DNA from: Pseudomonadota bacterium
GTDB lineage: Bacteria; Pseudomonadota; Gammaproteobacteria; Steroidobacterales; Steroidobacteraceae
Assembly (NCBI GenBank): GCA_016705325.1
Contig: JADIYJ010000011.1
Coordinates: 1-18,447 of the forward strand
Direction of reading: 5' to 3'
Length of the DNA stretch: 18,447 bases
Within the stretch, counting starts at the first letter, position 1; every line of letters starts with the position of its first letter. The notes beneath the pieces were generated by a model. The model saw nothing but the letters and a program-made list of their open reading frames with translations. It was not told the origin of the DNA and made no database searches. Below are positions 15,368-18,447 of the stretch, piece after piece. The position numbers were made by a program, and so were the translations under genes.

Positions 15368-15440
15368 GGGGCCATAGCTCAACGGGAGAGCACCTGCTTT
15401 GCAAGCAGGGGTCGTCAGGTTGATCCCGACTGGCTCCCCA
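15368..15440 (+). tRNA. alaT: tRNA-Ala (anticodon TGC), about three bases short
   Basis: The acceptor stem GGGGCCA/TGGCTCC keeps the G3:U70 identity pair, and the anticodon stem CCTGC/GCAGG holds loop TTTGCAA. The discriminator A before CCA is missing (CTCCCCA instead of CTCCACCA). The variable loop is one base short. The T loop reads GTTGATC instead of the usual TTCGATC, with an A-C mismatch in the T stem, and the D loop is one base short. Identity is clear from sequence and position, 18 bases after tRNA-Ile. The missing bases look like consensus deletions. Confidence 0.85.
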
Positions 15441-15677
15441 GATCCCGCTTCACAGTCCGCGTGATACCACGCCTGCACCGTGTCGAACGTCTCGATGCAC
15501 GCGTGGTCTCATGTATCGCAGCACTGCTGCGAGCGCTCTTTAAAAATTTGAATTTGGGTATGACGCCGAGGATCAAGTTGTTTCAACTTGTGATTCGAAA
15601 GCGTGTCGCATTCGCGAGAGAGATACCAGCTGATTGATTTTATTTGGTCCATGACTCCAGAACGATTGGGGTTATAT
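15441..15677 (+). other. tRNA-Ala to 23S spacer with second boxA
   Basis: The spacer carries boxA GCTCTTTAAAA at 15535-15545, followed by AT-rich leader sequence. From about 15657 (CCAGAACGATTGGGG) it pairs with 18355-18377 (ACCAACACCCAATCGGTCTGG), extending the closing helix of the 23S, the expected RNase III site. No other gene is seen. Confidence 0.65.
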
Positions 15678-18356
<2,679 letters not shown>

Positions 18357-18447
18357 ACCAACACCCAATCGGTCTGGAACCTGGTTCCAAGCCCTTGGCG
18401 TGTGACTGGGGACAATCAGCGACTGTTATCGCTTCAAGGCGACACGC
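18357..18447 (+). other. 23S trailer; 5S not reached
   Basis: The first 20 or so bases complete the 23S processing helix. A small palindrome GGAACCTGGTTCC lies at 18376-18388. A 5S gene would be expected next, but no 5S start is seen before the window ends. Confidence 0.5.

Noticed and set aside
18357..18447. 5S rRNA
   Set aside because: No 5S start or internal conserved segment is seen in the last 91 bases.

Overview
The window is high-GC DNA that reads like a gammaproteobacterium, probably from the Xanthomonadales / Nevskiales / Steroidobacter neighbourhood. The evidence is the rppH–DUF6776–erpA run, the divergent M23-peptidase/tyrS pair next to an rRNA operon with tRNA-Ile and tRNA-Ala in the spacer, a bifunctional chorismate mutase–prephenate dehydrogenase TyrA, and a proteobacterial 16S. 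I cannot place it to genus. The sequence behaves like a metagenome or long-read consensus, because single-base indels break several genes that should be essential.

Layout. Positions 1-1736 (minus strand) hold a broken ABC-transporter ATPase start, a broken HExxH-type uncharacterised protein, and pdxH with its 3' end in other frames. Positions 1852-3999 (plus) hold tyrA, split by three +1 frameshifts, then a GAF-like/GGDEF protein with a variant GDDEF signature. A FecCD-family permease (3996-4949, minus) converges on it through a shared CTAG. Positions 5106-8428 (plus) form a compact run: rppH, a DUF6776 membrane/coiled-coil protein, erpA and ppx. Positions 8429-10453 are an accessory island: an antitoxin/RelE-ParE toxin pair with a repeat-rich operator region, and an orphan winged-helix protein. 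The island lies between two arrays of AGTGANN heptamers in opposite orientation, each starting exactly three bases after a neighbouring gene's stop codon. The M23 peptidase (minus) and tyrS (plus) follow, divergent, and tyrS runs into a perfect 38-bp hairpin.

Positions 13319-18447 are an rRNA operon. It has two tandem promoters, boxA, 16S, tRNA-Ile(GAT), tRNA-Ala(TGC), a second boxA and 23S, with recognisable RNase III-type processing stems around both large rRNAs. No 5S is reached. The 23S is only about 2,680 nt long because about 227 nt of conserved domain I is missing. It also carries small indels in the peptidyl-transferase region and an inserted G in the sarcin-ricin loop, and the tRNA-Ala is about three nucleotides short.

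How the genes work together. The core genes serve housekeeping: vitamin B6 and tyrosine synthesis, mRNA 5'-end processing, Fe-S delivery, polyphosphate/(p)ppGpp metabolism, cell-wall hydrolysis, tyrosyl-tRNA charging and ribosomes. The most unusual true-sequence candidates are the stop-codon-anchored heptamer arrays flanking the island and the long perfect hairpin between tyrS and the rRNA promoters. The 23S deletion is the most striking anomaly, but it may be an assembly fault.
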